This document shows positions 31,643-42,632 of a DNA stretch of 64,000 bases, piece by piece. The notes beneath the pieces were generated by a model that worked only from the letters and a program-made list of their open reading frames with translations, was not told the origin of the DNA and made no database searches. The DNA is from Cycloclasticus sp. symbiont of Poecilosclerida sp. M (GTDB lineage: Bacteria > Pseudomonadota > Gammaproteobacteria > Methylococcales > Cycloclasticaceae), in assembly GCA_002101225.1 (NCBI GenBank), contig LWTN01000243.1, positions 1 to 64,000 of the forward strand, in the 5' to 3' direction. Within the stretch, counting starts at the first letter, position 1. Every line of letters starts with the position of its first letter. The position numbers and the translations under genes were made by a program.

Positions 31643-32566
31643 GTGTCGCGTCGAAAAAAGACGGGGCGCGATATCAGCGGAATCGTCATACTCGATAAGC
31701 CGCTAGAGCTTTCTTCCAACCACGCCGTACAGCGGGTTAAGCGTTTGTTTAACGCAAATAAAGCAGGGCATACGGGTAGTTTGGATCCGTTAGCGTCGGG
31801 CGTATTGCCGATATGTTTAGGTCATGCAACGAAGGTTTCCTCCTATCTATTAGCGTCGGATAAAACTTATCAATTCACCATGCATCTGGGGCAAACGACC
31901 AGTACGGGCGACAGCGAAGGTGAGGTGTTGAAAGAGCGTCCAGTGCCGAGTATCATAAAAGATGAATTGCTGGAAATTTTGCAGCGTTTTACGGGTCACA
32001 TACAACAAATTCCCCCTATGTATTCTGCTTTAAAACATGAAGGGCAGCGGCTGTATAAATTAGCGCGCCAAGGGCAAAGTGTCGAACGCCCAGCAAGGTC
32101 GTTGGAGATTAAAGCCTTGCAGCTCATCGTTAAAGAAAAAGACAGTTTGACCTTAGAAGCGACGTGTAGCAAAGGAACTTATATACGGGTGTTGGCAGAA
32201 GACATAGGAGAGGCGATAGGGTGTGGTGCATACGTCATGATGTTAAGGCGGTTAGTTACAGGTCCTTTCCGCATCAACGAATCGGTAACACTCGATAAAT
32301 TACAAAGTATCAGCGAGAAAAGTGACGCAGGAAATTTTCTCGCTTTAGATGAGCAACTGCAAAGTTTAGATGCCGCCTTGCAAGATTATCCATCGCTGCA
32401 GTGGGTGGATGAGTACAAGCAACGCCTGTGCCAAGGGCAAGCAGTGGTGTGTGAAACAGCACCAAAGCAGCCTTTAATTAGACTGTATGGGCAGGACGAC
32501 ACTATTTTTGGTTTAGGCAAGTGGTGCGAACCCAACCTAATAGCCCCGATAAGGATATTCGACTGA
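31643..32566 (+). CDS. truB: tRNA pseudouridine(55) synthase
   Basis: GHTGSLDPLASGVLPICLGHATK; GTG start. Confidence 0.96.
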   Translation: MSRRKKTGRDISGIVILDKPLELSSNHAVQRVKRLFNANKAGHTGSLDPLASGVLPICLGHATKVSSYLLASDKTYQFTMHLGQTTSTGDSEGEVLKERPVPSIIKDELLEILQRFTGHIQQIPPMYSALKHEGQRLYKLARQGQSVERPARSLEIKALQLIVKEKDSLTLEATCSKGTYIRVLAEDIGEAIGCGAYVMMLRRLVTGPFRINESVTLDKLQSISEKSDAGNFLALDEQLQSLDAALQDYPSLQWVDEYKQRLCQGQAVVCETAPKQPLIRLYGQDDTIFGLGKWCEPNLIAPIRIFD

Positions 32567-32699
32567 ATTTAAGCGTATAAAAACGCCCGCAAAAGATAAT
32601 AATGTTTAGAGGTGTTACAGCTTGTTAGTCAAAGGCTTGGCGAGTACAATACACTGTTTTTTAACCAACACAGAATCAATATAGATACGGGGAAGTAAT

Positions 32700-32969
32700 A
32701 TGGCGTTCGTGACAGAACAGAAGCAAAAAATTGTTAAGGAATTTGCACAAGCAGAAGGTGATACAGGTTCACCAGAAGTGCAGGTTGCTTTGTTAACAGA
32801 AAGAGTAAATTATTTAACACCACATTTTTCTGAAAACAAGAAAGATCATCACTCTCGCCAAGGGTTAATCAGAATTATCAATCGTCGTCGTAAGTTGCTT
32901 GATTATTTGAAAGGTAAGGACGTTGAGCGTTATCGTGCACTGATAGCGAAATTAGGATTGAGAAAATAA
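32700..32969 (+). CDS. rpsO: 30S ribosomal protein S15
   Basis: [16 protein letters not shown]...[15 protein letters not shown]. Confidence 0.98.
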   Translation: MAFVTEQKQKIVKEFAQAEGDTGSPEVQVALLTERVNYLTPHFSENKKDHHSRQGLIRIINRRRKLLDYLKGKDVERYRALIAKLGLRK

Positions 32970-32996
32970 AGATAAATAATTAGGCGGGAATATAAA

Positions 32997-35063
32997 GTGA
33001 ATTCAGTAAAAAAAGAGTTTCAGTTCGGTAAACAAACAGTAACGTTTGAAACAGGTGAAATTGCACGTCAAGCAGACGGCGCAGTGATGGTAGAAATTGA
33101 TGGCACGATCGTTTTAGTAACGGCTGTTGGTAAACGTGAAGGTGGAGAAAATAATTCATTTTTCCCATTGACGGTTAATTACCAAGAAAAAACATACGCC
33201 GCCGGCAAAATACCAGGCGGTTTTTTTAAGCGCGAAGGTCGTCCTAGCGAGAAAGAAACACTGACATCACGCCTTATCGATCGTCCGATTCGTCCGCTTT
33301 TCCCCAAAGGCTATAAAAACGAAACTCAAATCATTGCGACAGTTGTTTCGCTAAACCCGGAAGTTGATCCAGATATTCCTGCCTTATTAGGCGCGTCAGC
33401 TGCGTTAGCTATTTCTGGCCTTCCTTTCGATGGCCCAATTGGTGCGGCGCGTGTTGGCTACATCAATGGCGAATATGCTTTGAACCCACTTAAGTCTGAG
33501 CTAGAAGAGTCTAAGCTTGATTTAGTCGTTGCGGGTACAGAAAGCGCTGTGCTGATGGTTGAGTCAGAAGCTGACTGTTTGCCTGAAGATGTGATGCTAG
33601 GCGCGGTAACGTTTGGCCACGAACAAATGCAATCAGCGATTAAGGCGATTAACGAGCTGGCAGCTGAAGTGGGTGAGCCACGTATGGAATGGTCTGCTCC
33701 TGAAAAAAATCAAATATTGGTCGAGAAAGTAGCCGACCTTGCTAATGCGGGTATTGCCGACGCTTATACGGTTCTTATTAAGCTTGACCGTCAAATTAAA
33801 TTAAAAGAAGTGCGTGGCGAAGTTTTAGCGCAACTAGAAGATGAAGATGTAAGTGAAGTAAAAGATATCTTCTCATCATTAGAAAAGAAACACGTTCGTG
33901 AACTCGTGCTTTCTACTAAAAAGCGTATTGATGGACGTGATTTATCAACGGTTCGTCCTATTCACGTTCGTACTGGCGTGTTACCCCGTGCACACGGTTC
34001 AGCTTTGTTTACGCGTGGAGAAACTCAAGCGTTGGTAGTGGCTACTTTAGGCACGGATCGTGATGCGCAAATGATTGACGCGGTTGAAGGTGAGTATCGT
34101 GATCACTTTATGTTGCATTACAACTTCCCTCCATTCTGTGTGGGTGAAACAGGTTTTGTTGGATCACCAAAAAGACGTGAGATTGGCCATGGACGTCTAG
34201 CAAAACGCGGTATTCAAGCGGTATTGCCAAGCCAAGATGATTTTTCATACGTGCTACGTGTGGTTGCTGAAGTGACAGAGTCAAATGGCTCAAGCTCTAT
34301 GGCGAGTACTTGTGGTACTAGCTTAGCGTTAATGGATGCGGGTGTGCCTGTTAAAGCCCCGGTTGCTGGTATTGCAATGGGTCTTATTAAAGAAGGCGAA
34401 GACTACGCGGTGCTGTCCGATATTTTAGGCGACGAAGATCACTTAGGTGATATGGACTTTAAAGTATCTGGAACAAATTCTGGTGTAACCGCGTTGCAAA
34501 TGGACATTAAAATCCAAGGTATTACGCATGAAATTATGTCTAATGCTTTGGAGCAAGCAAAAGACGGCCGCTTACACATTTTAGAAAAAATGAATGCAGA
34601 GTTGTCAGCAGGTCGTGAAGAAATGTCAGATTTCGCACCACGTATTCTTACAATCAAAATTGACCCTGCAAAGATTCGCGACGTAATTGGAAAAGGTGGC
34701 GTGACTATCCGAGCGATTACCGAAGAAACAGGTGCTTCAATCGATATTACAGACGATGGTTTAGTAAAAGTTGCATCAGTTGATCGTGAGGCCGGCGAGA
34801 AAGCGTTGCAACGCATTGAAGATATTACCGCTGAAGTTGAAGTGGGTAAAATTTACGAAGGTAAAATTGCTAAACTCATGGACTTTGGTGCTTTTGTAAC
34901 AATCCTGCCGGGTAAAGATGGATTGGTTCACATTTCACAAATTTCTGAAGAACGCGTGGAAAAAGTAAGTGATAAACTGACTGAAGGTGACGTTGTTAAG
35001 GTGAAAGTTTTAGAAGTTGATCGCCAAGGACGCGTACGCCTCAGCATGAAAGAGGTAGATTAG
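32997..35063 (+). CDS. pnp: Polyribonucleotide nucleotidyltransferase
   Basis: Two RNase PH domains, KH and S1; GTG start. Confidence 0.98.
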   Translation: MNSVKKEFQFGKQTVTFETGEIARQADGAVMVEIDGTIVLVTAVGKREGGENNSFFPLTVNYQEKTYAAGKIPGGFFKREGRPSEKETLTSRLIDRPIRPLFPKGYKNETQIIATVVSLNPEVDPDIPALLGASAALAISGLPFDGPIGAARVGYINGEYALNPLKSELEESKLDLVVAGTESAVLMVESEADCLPEDVMLGAVTFGHEQMQSAIKAINELAAEVGEPRMEWSAPEKNQILVEKVADLANAGIADAYTVLIKLDRQIKLKEVRGEVLAQLEDEDVSEVKDIFSSLEKKHVRELVLSTKKRIDGRDLSTVRPIHVRTGVLPRAHGSALFTRGETQALVVATLGTDRDAQMIDAVEGEYRDHFMLHYNFPPFCVGETGFVGSPKRREIGHGRLAKRGIQAVLPSQDDFSYVLRVVAEVTESNGSSSMASTCGTSLALMDAGVPVKAPVAGIAMGLIKEGEDYAVLSDILGDEDHLGDMDFKVSGTNSGVTALQMDIKIQGITHEIMSNALEQAKDGRLHILEKMNAELSAGREEMSDFAPRILTIKIDPAKIRDVIGKGGVTIRAITEETGASIDITDDGLVKVASVDREAGEKALQRIEDITAEVEVGKIYEGKIAKLMDFGAFVTILPGKDGLVHISQISEERVEKVSDKLTEGDVVKVKVLEVDRQGRVRLSMKEVD

Positions 35064-35098
35064 ACTAATAATCATCCATTAAACAAACGAGCACGACT

Positions 35099-35554
35099 AT
35101 GACAGAAGCCCGTATTATTAAAAAATACCCTAATCGTCGTTTATACGATACGACGATTAGCAAGTATGTAACGCTCAACGATGTGAAGGAACTAATCGTT
35201 GAACGCATTGACGTGAAAGTTGTCGATGCAAAGACTAAAGATGATTTGACGCGCAGCGTTTTGTTGCAAATTATCTTGGAGCAAGAAGAAGAGGGTCAAC
35301 CGATGATGAGCGCGGAAATGCTTGAGCAGCTCATTCGTTTTTATGGTGATCCGATGCAAAATAACTTTGCAACTTATCTTGAGAACACGGTAAAACTTGT
35401 GGCTGAGCAGCGCGCTAAAGTAAAAGATAGAATGGATAAAATAACAGATCCACTATCAATGATGAGCTCACTTGCTGAACGTAACATGGAGATGTTTAAA
35501 GACATTCAGAGTGAAATGTTTAAGGGCATTACTAGCGATACTGATAAAAAATAG
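35099..35554 (+). CDS. phaR: Polyhydroxyalkanoate synthesis repressor PhaR-like
   Basis: IIKKYPNRRLYDTTISKYVTLNDV. Confidence 0.9.
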   Translation: MTEARIIKKYPNRRLYDTTISKYVTLNDVKELIVERIDVKVVDAKTKDDLTRSVLLQIILEQEEEGQPMMSAEMLEQLIRFYGDPMQNNFATYLENTVKLVAEQRAKVKDRMDKITDPLSMMSSLAERNMEMFKDIQSEMFKGITSDTDKK

Positions 35555-35593
35555 TTTGCTGTATAAAAGTCACGCAGTTGGCTAAAAATGTTT

Positions 35594-35618
35594 AAAACCT
35601 CTTTTTGAGGTTTTTTTT
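35594..35618 (+). terminator. Rho-independent terminator
   Basis: AAAACCTC-TTTTT-GAGGTTTTTTTT. Confidence 0.8.
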
Positions 35619-35682
35619 GCATGGATGTTAGAGCGGCTGACAAACAATATTCTTTTCATCAAAAGAAAAGTAGAATAAATAG

Positions 35683-37524
35683 ATGGCCATAAAAGACGAC
35701 ATTGTGGAGTTTGACAGTAAAAACTTCTTAAAGAATTTAACGCTAAAACCGGGTGTGTATAAGATGTTTGATGCGCGTGAGCAATGCATCTACGTGGGTA
35801 AGGCAAAAAGTTTAAAAAAGCGTGTGTCGAGCTATTTCAAGAAGAACGACAGCGACGTTAAAAAGAAAATAATGGTGTCGTATATACGCCATATTGAAGT
35901 GGTGGTAACGCATACGGAGGGGGAGGCCTTGTTGCTGGAAAACCAGCTAATCAAACAGTTAAAGCCCCGATATAATATTTGCTTGCGCGACGATAAGAGC
36001 TACCCCCATATTTATCTTTCCACCCAACAAGATTTTCCACGATTGACTTTTCATCGTGGCGCAAAGAAAAAACAAGGCGACTACTTTGGCCCCTATCCGA
36101 GTGCTGGCGCGGTTCGGGAAAGTTTACAGATATTACAAAAGGTTTTCCCAGTGCGACAGTGTGATGATAGCTTTTACCAAAATCGTTCACGACCCTGTTT
36201 GCAGCATCAGATTCAGCGTTGTTCTGCACCTTGCGTTGGGCTGATTAACCAAACGGATTATGCGGAAGATGTCGCGCATACCATCATGTTCTTAGAAGGA
36301 AAAAACAGCCAGCTTATTGATGACTTAGTGAAAAAAATGGATGGTTGTGCAAAAGATCTTAAGTTCGAGAAAGCAGCCCAGTATCGTAATCAAATAGCAC
36401 ATTTAAGAAAGCTTATTGAGCGTCAATATGTGAGTGGTAAAACGGGTGATGTTGATGTGGTCGCTTGTTTAGTTGAAAGTGGGATTGCTTGCGTACAAGT
36501 GTTTTTTATACGCAATGGACAACACCTTGGTAATCGTACGTTCTTCCCTAAGATACCCAGTGAAAAAACAGAAGCCGAGGTATTAGCAGCGTTTTTGCTT
36601 CAGTTATATTTGGATAAAAAAATTCCTAAAGAAATACTCATCAGCCATCCACTCGAGGAACTGGCCTTGGTTCAAGAGGTGTTATCTAAAAAAGCTGAAC
36701 GTAAAGTTTCATTGTTTGTACAGCCGCGTGGCGCGAGAGCACGGTGGCTTAAAATGGCAAAAAGTAATGCGCAGGTTGCTCTAGCACAAAAGAAATTAAG
36801 TCGGGATACAGTTAGAGAACGGCTGCGTCAACTGACAAAATTACTCGACTTGAATGTGGATATACAACGCATTGAATGCTTCGACATTAGCCATACACAA
36901 GGGGATCAAACGGTCGCTTCGTGTGTGGTGCTAAACAAAGAAGGTCTGCTCAAGAGTGCCTATCGCCGGTTTAATATTGCAGGGGTTCAAGCGGGTGATG
37001 ATTGTGCCGCGCTAGCGCAAGCTGTATCGCGTCATTTCTTAAAAGTTGAAGAAGGTGATCGTGCTTTACCCGATGTATTGGTCATTGATGGTGGGCGAGG
37101 ACAGGTGAGTGCTGTTACGCATGCGTTATCAGAAATAAAGCGCTCAGATATTTTTGTTATTGGTTTGTCAAAAGGAAGTGATAGAAAGGTGGGTATGGAG
37201 AAAATATACCGTGCTATCGATGGTAAAACTATTATTGTGGATTCTGATGAGTCAGCATTACTTGTTCTCCAGCAAGTGCGCGACGAAGCGCATCGTTTTG
37301 CTATCAGTGGCCACCGCCAGCAGCGCGCTAAAGCGAAGAAAACATCAACATTAGAGAAGATAGAGGGCTTGGGCCCTAAGCGCCGACAAAAGCTGCTGAA
37401 GCAATTTGGCGGCTTGAGCGATATCAAGTCGGCTGGTGTTGAGGACCTATGTACAGTGGATGGGATTAATAAAGAATTGGGACAACGGATTTACGACCGG
37501 TTTCACGATAGTGAGGCGGGGTAA
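35683..37524 (+). CDS. uvrC: Excinuclease ABC subunit C
   Basis: GIY-YIG domain PGVYKMFD...CIYVGKAKSLKKRV; C-terminal HhH. Confidence 0.97.
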   Translation: MAIKDDIVEFDSKNFLKNLTLKPGVYKMFDAREQCIYVGKAKSLKKRVSSYFKKNDSDVKKKIMVSYIRHIEVVVTHTEGEALLLENQLIKQLKPRYNICLRDDKSYPHIYLSTQQDFPRLTFHRGAKKKQGDYFGPYPSAGAVRESLQILQKVFPVRQCDDSFYQNRSRPCLQHQIQRCSAPCVGLINQTDYAEDVAHTIMFLEGKNSQLIDDLVKKMDGCAKDLKFEKAAQYRNQIAHLRKLIERQYVSGKTGDVDVVACLVESGIACVQVFFIRNGQHLGNRTFFPKIPSEKTEAEVLAAFLLQLYLDKKIPKEILISHPLEELALVQEVLSKKAERKVSLFVQPRGARARWLKMAKSNAQVALAQKKLSRDTVRERLRQLTKLLDLNVDIQRIECFDISHTQGDQTVASCVVLNKEGLLKSAYRRFNIAGVQAGDDCAALAQAVSRHFLKVEEGDRALPDVLVIDGGRGQVSAVTHALSEIKRSDIFVIGLSKGSDRKVGMEKIYRAIDGKTIIVDSDESALLVLQQVRDEAHRFAISGHRQQRAKAKKTSTLEKIEGLGPKRRQKLLKQFGGLSDIKSAGVEDLCTVDGINKELGQRIYDRFHDSEAG

Positions 37525-37574
37525 TAGTGTAGTATTATCACGTTCATCTATAGATTAAAGAATAAGTAATAAGT

Positions 37575-38132
37575 TTGATGATTCTAAATATTCCAACCCT
37601 GTTGACCTTGCTGCGGATTGCGCTAATTCCAGTGCTAATAGCGGTCTTTTATTGGCCAAATGAAGAAGCGAGAACGTGGTGCACGATTATTCTTATAACC
37701 TCATCATTAACAGATTGGTTTGATGGGTTTCTGGCCCGCCAGTTAAACCTTCAAACACCGTTTGGAGAGTTTTTAGACCCCGTGGCAGATAAGTTAACAG
37801 TCGTCGTTATTTTGGTCTTAATTGTGCAGGCGAATCCGCATGTTTATGTTGCTATACCGGCCGCTATCATTATTGGTCGGGAGGTATTCGTTGCCTCATT
37901 GCGTGAGTGGATGGCCGAATTGGGAAAGCGAGCAGCGTTAAAGGTTTCTTGGATTGGCAAGTGTAAGACGGGTTTCCAAATGTTAGCAATGGTCTGCTTA
38001 CTTTATAGCCAAAACTTGTTCGGAATACCTGTGGAAATGATTGGATTGGTTGCTATTTATATCGCCGCAATCTTAACGCTTTGGTCATTGTGGCAATACA
38101 TCGAATTAGCGTTGCCGGAATTTAAGAAATAG
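37575..38132 (+). CDS. pgsA: CDP-diacylglycerol-glycerol-3-phosphate 3-phosphatidyltransferase
   Basis: DWFDGFLARQLNLQTPFGEFLDPVADK. Confidence 0.95.
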   Translation: MMILNIPTLLTLLRIALIPVLIAVFYWPNEEARTWCTIILITSSLTDWFDGFLARQLNLQTPFGEFLDPVADKLTVVVILVLIVQANPHVYVAIPAAIIIGREVFVASLREWMAELGKRAALKVSWIGKCKTGFQMLAMVCLLYSQNLFGIPVEMIGLVAIYIAAILTLWSLWQYIELALPEFKK

Positions 38133-38186
38133 TCGGTATTCCGACTTGACAGTTCACCCACGGAAGATAGAATACACGGCTTAAAT

Positions 38187-38261
38187 GCGGGAATAGCTCA
38201 GTGGTAGAGCACAACCTTGCCAAGGTTGGGGTCGCGAGTTCGAATCTCGTTTCCCGCTCCA
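38187..38261 (+). tRNA. tRNA-Gly(GCC)
   Basis: GCGGGAATAGCTCAGTGGTAGAGC...CTTGCCAAG...TCCA. Confidence 0.95.
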
Positions 38262-38306
38262 ATTTCTAATCGTGATTCCACCATGGTTTTCGTATAAAGT
38301 CCCTCC

Positions 38307-38380
38307 GGCTGAGTGGCAGAGTGGTTATGCAGCGGCCTGCAAAGCCGTGTACAGCGGTTCGATTCCGCTCTCAGCCTCCA
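38307..38380 (+). tRNA. tRNA-Cys(GCA)
   Basis: GGCTGAGTGGCAGAG...GGCCTGCAAAGCC...CTCAGCCTCCA. Confidence 0.95.
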
Positions 38381-38482
38381 TTTACACATTTCTTAACGTC
38401 CCATATCGTACTAAACCCCTTTGTTTTAAAGGCATTTCTGGGTAGTTGTTGTCTTTTGTCATCCCATGACATTCCTTGACAT

Positions 38483-38547
38483 ACCCCCCAACTTTGGGGG
38501 GTAACTTTGGGGGTAACTGTTACCTCTAAAAAGGAGTTACCCCCAAA
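38483..38547. repeat. Iterated G5/C5 repeats (TTTGGGGGTAACT) upstream of the integrase remnant
   Basis: ACCCCCCAA-CT-TTGGGGGGT palindrome, TTTGGGGGTAACT at 38506-38518 and its reverse complement AGTTACCCCCAAA at 38535-38547. Confidence 0.9.
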
Positions 38548-39302
38548 TGCCATTAACAGATATAAAAACCAAGAGCCTAAAAGGTGGCGTAAAGCCTAAT
38601 GGAGATAAAACCAAAAAGCCTTATCGTGTAACAGATGAAAAGGGGCTGTATATTGAAGTCCCGCTAAAAGGTAGAAAGCGTTGGCGGTTTAAGTTTCGTA
38701 TTGGTGGAAAAGAAAAAAGGTTGTCACTTGGTGTTTACCCAGAAGTGACGCTGAAGTCAGCCAGAAAAAAGCGTGATGAATATAGGGCGTTAGTTGCGGA
38801 TGGTGTAGACCCGTCCATCATGCGAAAAGTAAAAAAACTAACGGTAGCAGGTGAAGGTAGTTTTGAATCCATAGCGCGTGAGTGGCACGGCAAATTTGGT
38901 AAAAACTGGAGCGATTCCCATACGGCAAGAACAATCAAACACCTTGAAAATAATATATTCCCTTGGTTGGGGGCAATGCCAATTAACGATATTAAGCCTG
39001 TTGAATTATTGGCCACATTAAAACGAATTGAAAGTAGGGGTGCGCTTGATACGGTTCATAGGGTGCGGGGTATCTGTTCATCTGTTTTTAAGTACGCAGT
39101 TACAACAGGGCAAGGTGAAAGAAACCAAGCCGCCGATTTAATAGGGGCTATTCCACGCACCGAAACAAAGCATCATGCGGCTATCACCGACCCAGTGGGT
39201 GAGCAAACTATACAAGCCATTGAGGCTGGCAATATCATCCGTGTGCTAATACAAGGCGGCGGCAGATTTAATAGACAAAGCCAGCATCACGTTAGGGGTT
39301 AA
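38547..39302 (+). pseudogene. Truncated DUF4102-type tyrosine integrase, catalytic C-terminus missing
   Basis: MPLTDIKTKSLKGG...YRVTDEKGLYIEV...RKRWRFKFRIGGKEKRLSLGVYPEVTLKSAR up to HHAAITDP, then unrelated residues and stop; lacks R-HxxR-Y. Confidence 0.85.
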
Positions 39303-39580
39303 CCAACGCTTTGCCAGTGCCACGGTAATCAATAATGAATATTCATCGCCTAAGGATGTTGTGCTATCAGGTAAAGAACTAGAGGATGAACTTAAGAGGC
39401 GTGACTTACCTATGTTGGACTTGGATTAGCAAGCAAGGCAACTATTGACGGTGTTCGATATGGAATCGAAGGCTTATCGGCCGATACCTGTAAAGCCGAC
39501 TGCGGTTTGTGGGTGACACAGTAGCCTTTTAGCTACTTATGTTATACTTGTATACCCATTCCATTAACGAGGCTATTCCC

Positions 39581-39808
39581 ATGAGTAGACAAGCAGCGAT
39601 TAGGTTAGCAGATAAAACATACGACAGGTTACAAGAGCTTGCTGAAAAAACAGGACGTACAGCTACGTTTTATATGCGTGAAGCCATTGAGACGCACTTA
39701 GAAGACCTTGAAGACGTTTACCTAGCAGAACAAACGCTTGAGCAAGTCAAGCGTGGAAAACAGCGCACCTTCTCACTAAGCGAGGTTGAGCGTGAGTTGG
39801 AAAATTGA
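39581..39808 (+). CDS. Ribbon-helix-helix antitoxin of a type II TA pair
   Basis: MSRQAAIRLADKTYDRLQELAEKTGRTATFYMREAIETHLEDLED; overlaps the toxin gene. Confidence 0.85.
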   Translation: MSRQAAIRLADKTYDRLQELAEKTGRTATFYMREAIETHLEDLEDVYLAEQTLEQVKRGKQRTFSLSEVERELEN

Positions 39809-40061
39809 GCTAACAGACCAAGCATTAAAGCAACTTAAAAAAATGGGGCAAGGTGAAGCGAGGCGCATCACTCACTATCTAAGAAAACGAATTGAACCGT
39901 TGGATAATCCACGTCAGCTAGGCAAAAACCTAAAAGGTGGCTTGTCAGAACTTTGGCGTTATCGCGTGGGTGACTATCGCTTGATATGCGAGATTAGAGA
40001 AAATGAATTAATCGTTCTAGTGGTACGCATAGGACACCGTAAAGGCGTTTACCAGAAATAA
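39786..40061 (+). CDS. RelE/ParE-family toxin
   Basis: WKIELTDQALKQLKKMG...LWRYRVGDYRLICEI...IGHRKGVY. Confidence 0.9.
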   Translation: MSVSWKIELTDQALKQLKKMGQGEARRITHYLRKRIEPLDNPRQLGKNLKGGLSELWRYRVGDYRLICEIRENELIVLVVRIGHRKGVYQK

Positions 40062-40148
40062 CGTACGCTACGTCCCACTCATCACCAACGACGCGCATTA
40101 GGTCAAGTCAGCAATATAACGGGTTAAAAAAGAAGTTAAGAAAAAATA

Positions 40149-40161
40149 TTTGGGGGTAACT
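40149..40161 (+). repeat. Distal copy of TTTGGGGGTAACT
   Basis: Exact 13-bp match to 38506-38518. Confidence 0.9.
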
Positions 40162-40384
40162 ATTAACTTTCAAATCTCTAAATCCTTTTGTACCAATGGC
40201 TGTGGGGTTTAATTAGGCTGTGCTCTCACCACATGTTCTCTTAAGTTTAACTATCTTTTTGATTTAAAAACACACCTTCAAATAAAGAAACTAACACTGT
40301 TATATCGTATACTTACGACACATATAATTGCGCTATTGCGAGTGCATTAATTCGTATTAATTTAAAGATCAATTTGGAGATAAA

Positions 40385-42616
40385 ATGGCTGCGAAGAAGT
40401 CCAAAATAATTTATACCTTAACGGATGAAGCGCCTTTGTTGGCAACCGCGTCTTTGTTACCTATCATTGAGACGTTTACTTCAGCAGCTGATATTGAGGT
40501 GGCTTTAAGTGATATTTCGCTGGCTTCACGAATTCTTGCGGCATTTTCGGATAAATTAAAAGACAACCAAAAAGTTGATGATGCGCTTGCAGAGCTGGGC
40601 CGTTTAACGCAGTTTTCGGATACTAACATTATCAAATTGCCAAATATTAGCGCATCCATACCGCAACTAAAATTAGCGATTAGCGAGTTGCAGGATAAAG
40701 GCTATAACATTCCTGATTTCCCAGAATCCCCGAGCACTAAAGAGGAGCGTGCAACACTGCAACGCTACGAGAAAACATTAGGCAGTGCAGTAAACCCAGT
40801 TTTAAGAGAAGGTAACTCTGACCGAAGAGCGCCAAGAGCGGTTAAGGATTACGCGCGTAAAAATCCACACTCTATAGGTAAGTGGAGTCAAGCATCGCGC
40901 ACCCACGTTTCGCATATGCACGCGGGTGATTTTTATTGCAGCGAAAAAAGCTTGACCCTAGATAAAGCTTGCAACGTCAAAATAGAATTCGTTTCTAAAA
41001 GTGGTGATGTAACAGTTTTAAAAGAGAACACGCCTCTTTTAAAGGGTGAAATCATAGATAGCATGTTCATGAGTAAAAAAGCGCTGTGCCAGTTTCTTGA
41101 AGAGGAACTGGAAGATGCGAGAGAAACGGGTGTTATGTTCTCTTTTCACGTTAAGGCCACCATGATGAAGGTATCGCATCCTATTGTTTTCGGGCACGCG
41201 GTTAAAATTTATTATAAAGACCTCTTTGAAAAACACGGTGAGTTGTTTGATAAATTAGGCGTAAACCCGAATGATGGCTTAAGTAGTGTTTACGATCATA
41301 TTGAGACGCTTCCGGCGTCAATTAAGGAAGAAATTCTTGCCGATATGCACGCGTGTTACGAAACACGTCCAGAGTTAGCGATGGTGGATTCTGCTAAGGG
41401 AATTTCTAACCTGCATACGCCTAATGAAGTGATTGTAGATGCATCAATGCCAGCCATGATTCGCTCTGGTGGCAAAATGTGGGGCCCAGACGGAAAGCTT
41501 AAAGATACCAAGGCAGTTATGCCTGAAAGTACTTTTGCAAGAATTTATCAAGAAATTATTAATTTCTGCAAAACGCACGGAGCGTTTGACCCAACAACAA
41601 TGGGGAGTGTACCTAATGTTGGCCTGATGGCGCAAAAGGCGGAAGAGTATGGTTCGCACGATAAGACATTTGAAATGGTAGCCGATGGCAGTACGCGCAT
41701 TGTTGATGAGGGTGGGAATGTTCTTCTCGAAATGGACGTCGAAGAAGGCGATATTTGGCGGATGTGCCAAGTAAAAGATGCGCCTATTCAAGACTGGGTA
41801 AAGTTGGCTGTGTCTCGTGCCTGCTTATCAGGAACAACGGCTGTTTTTTGGTTAGATGAATATCGTCCCCATGAATTTGAGCTGATTAAAAAGGTAAGAA
41901 AATATCTAGAAGAATATGATTTGTCTGGTCTCGATATTCACATTATGTCGCAACAGCGGGCCATGCGTTTTACGCTTGAGCGAATTATTCGTGGCAAAGA
42001 TACGATCTCTGTAACAGGCAATATTTTACGTGACTATCTAACTGATTTATTCCCAATTTTGGAGCTAGGAACCAGCGCAAAAATGCTCTCTATTGTGCCT
42101 CTTATGGCAGGTGGGGGATTGTTTGAAACAGGTGCGGGTGGCTCAGCACCCAAACACGTTAAACAGCTGACGGAAGAAAATCACCTGCGTTGGGATTCAC
42201 TCGGCGAGTTTTTAGCATTGGGAGCATCTCTCGAAGATATAGGGCAAAAAAATGATAACGTGAAAGCCATGGTGCTGGCCAAAACATTAGATATTGCGGT
42301 TGGTAAGTTATTGGAAAATGGTAAGTCTCCGTCGCGCAAAACTGGTGAGCTAGACAACCGGGGTAGTCACTTTTATTTAGCACTGTATTGGGCGCAAGCT
42401 TTAGTGGCTCAAACAGAGAGTTCAGAGTTACAGGCAAGTTTTAAAGCGCTAGCTAAGGCCTTGCTAGACAATGAACAAGCTATTGTGGATGATTTAACAA
42501 CTGATCAATGGCATTCGGTCGACTTAGGTGGATATTTCTTAATCGACGAAGAAAAGATGAATCAGATTATGCGCCCATCCAAAGCATTTAATGATGCGTT
42601 GGCTTCTATGGGGTGA
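40385..42616 (+). CDS. icd: Isocitrate dehydrogenase, NADP-dependent, monomeric type
   Basis: 743 aa; [37 protein letters not shown]. Confidence 0.97.
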   Translation: MAAKKSKIIYTLTDEAPLLATASLLPIIETFTSAADIEVALSDISLASRILAAFSDKLKDNQKVDDALAELGRLTQFSDTNIIKLPNISASIPQLKLAISELQDKGYNIPDFPESPSTKEERATLQRYEKTLGSAVNPVLREGNSDRRAPRAVKDYARKNPHSIGKWSQASRTHVSHMHAGDFYCSEKSLTLDKACNVKIEFVSKSGDVTVLKENTPLLKGEIIDSMFMSKKALCQFLEEELEDARETGVMFSFHVKATMMKVSHPIVFGHAVKIYYKDLFEKHGELFDKLGVNPNDGLSSVYDHIETLPASIKEEILADMHACYETRPELAMVDSAKGISNLHTPNEVIVDASMPAMIRSGGKMWGPDGKLKDTKAVMPESTFARIYQEIINFCKTHGAFDPTTMGSVPNVGLMAQKAEEYGSHDKTFEMVADGSTRIVDEGGNVLLEMDVEEGDIWRMCQVKDAPIQDWVKLAVSRACLSGTTAVFWLDEYRPHEFELIKKVRKYLEEYDLSGLDIHIMSQQRAMRFTLERIIRGKDTISVTGNILRDYLTDLFPILELGTSAKMLSIVPLMAGGGLFETGAGGSAPKHVKQLTEENHLRWDSLGEFLALGASLEDIGQKNDNVKAMVLAKTLDIAVGKLLENGKSPSRKTGELDNRGSHFYLALYWAQALVAQTESSELQASFKALAKALLDNEQAIVDDLTTDQWHSVDLGGYFLIDEEKMNQIMRPSKAFNDALASMG

Positions 42617-42632
42617 AGGGTTAAGAAACTAT

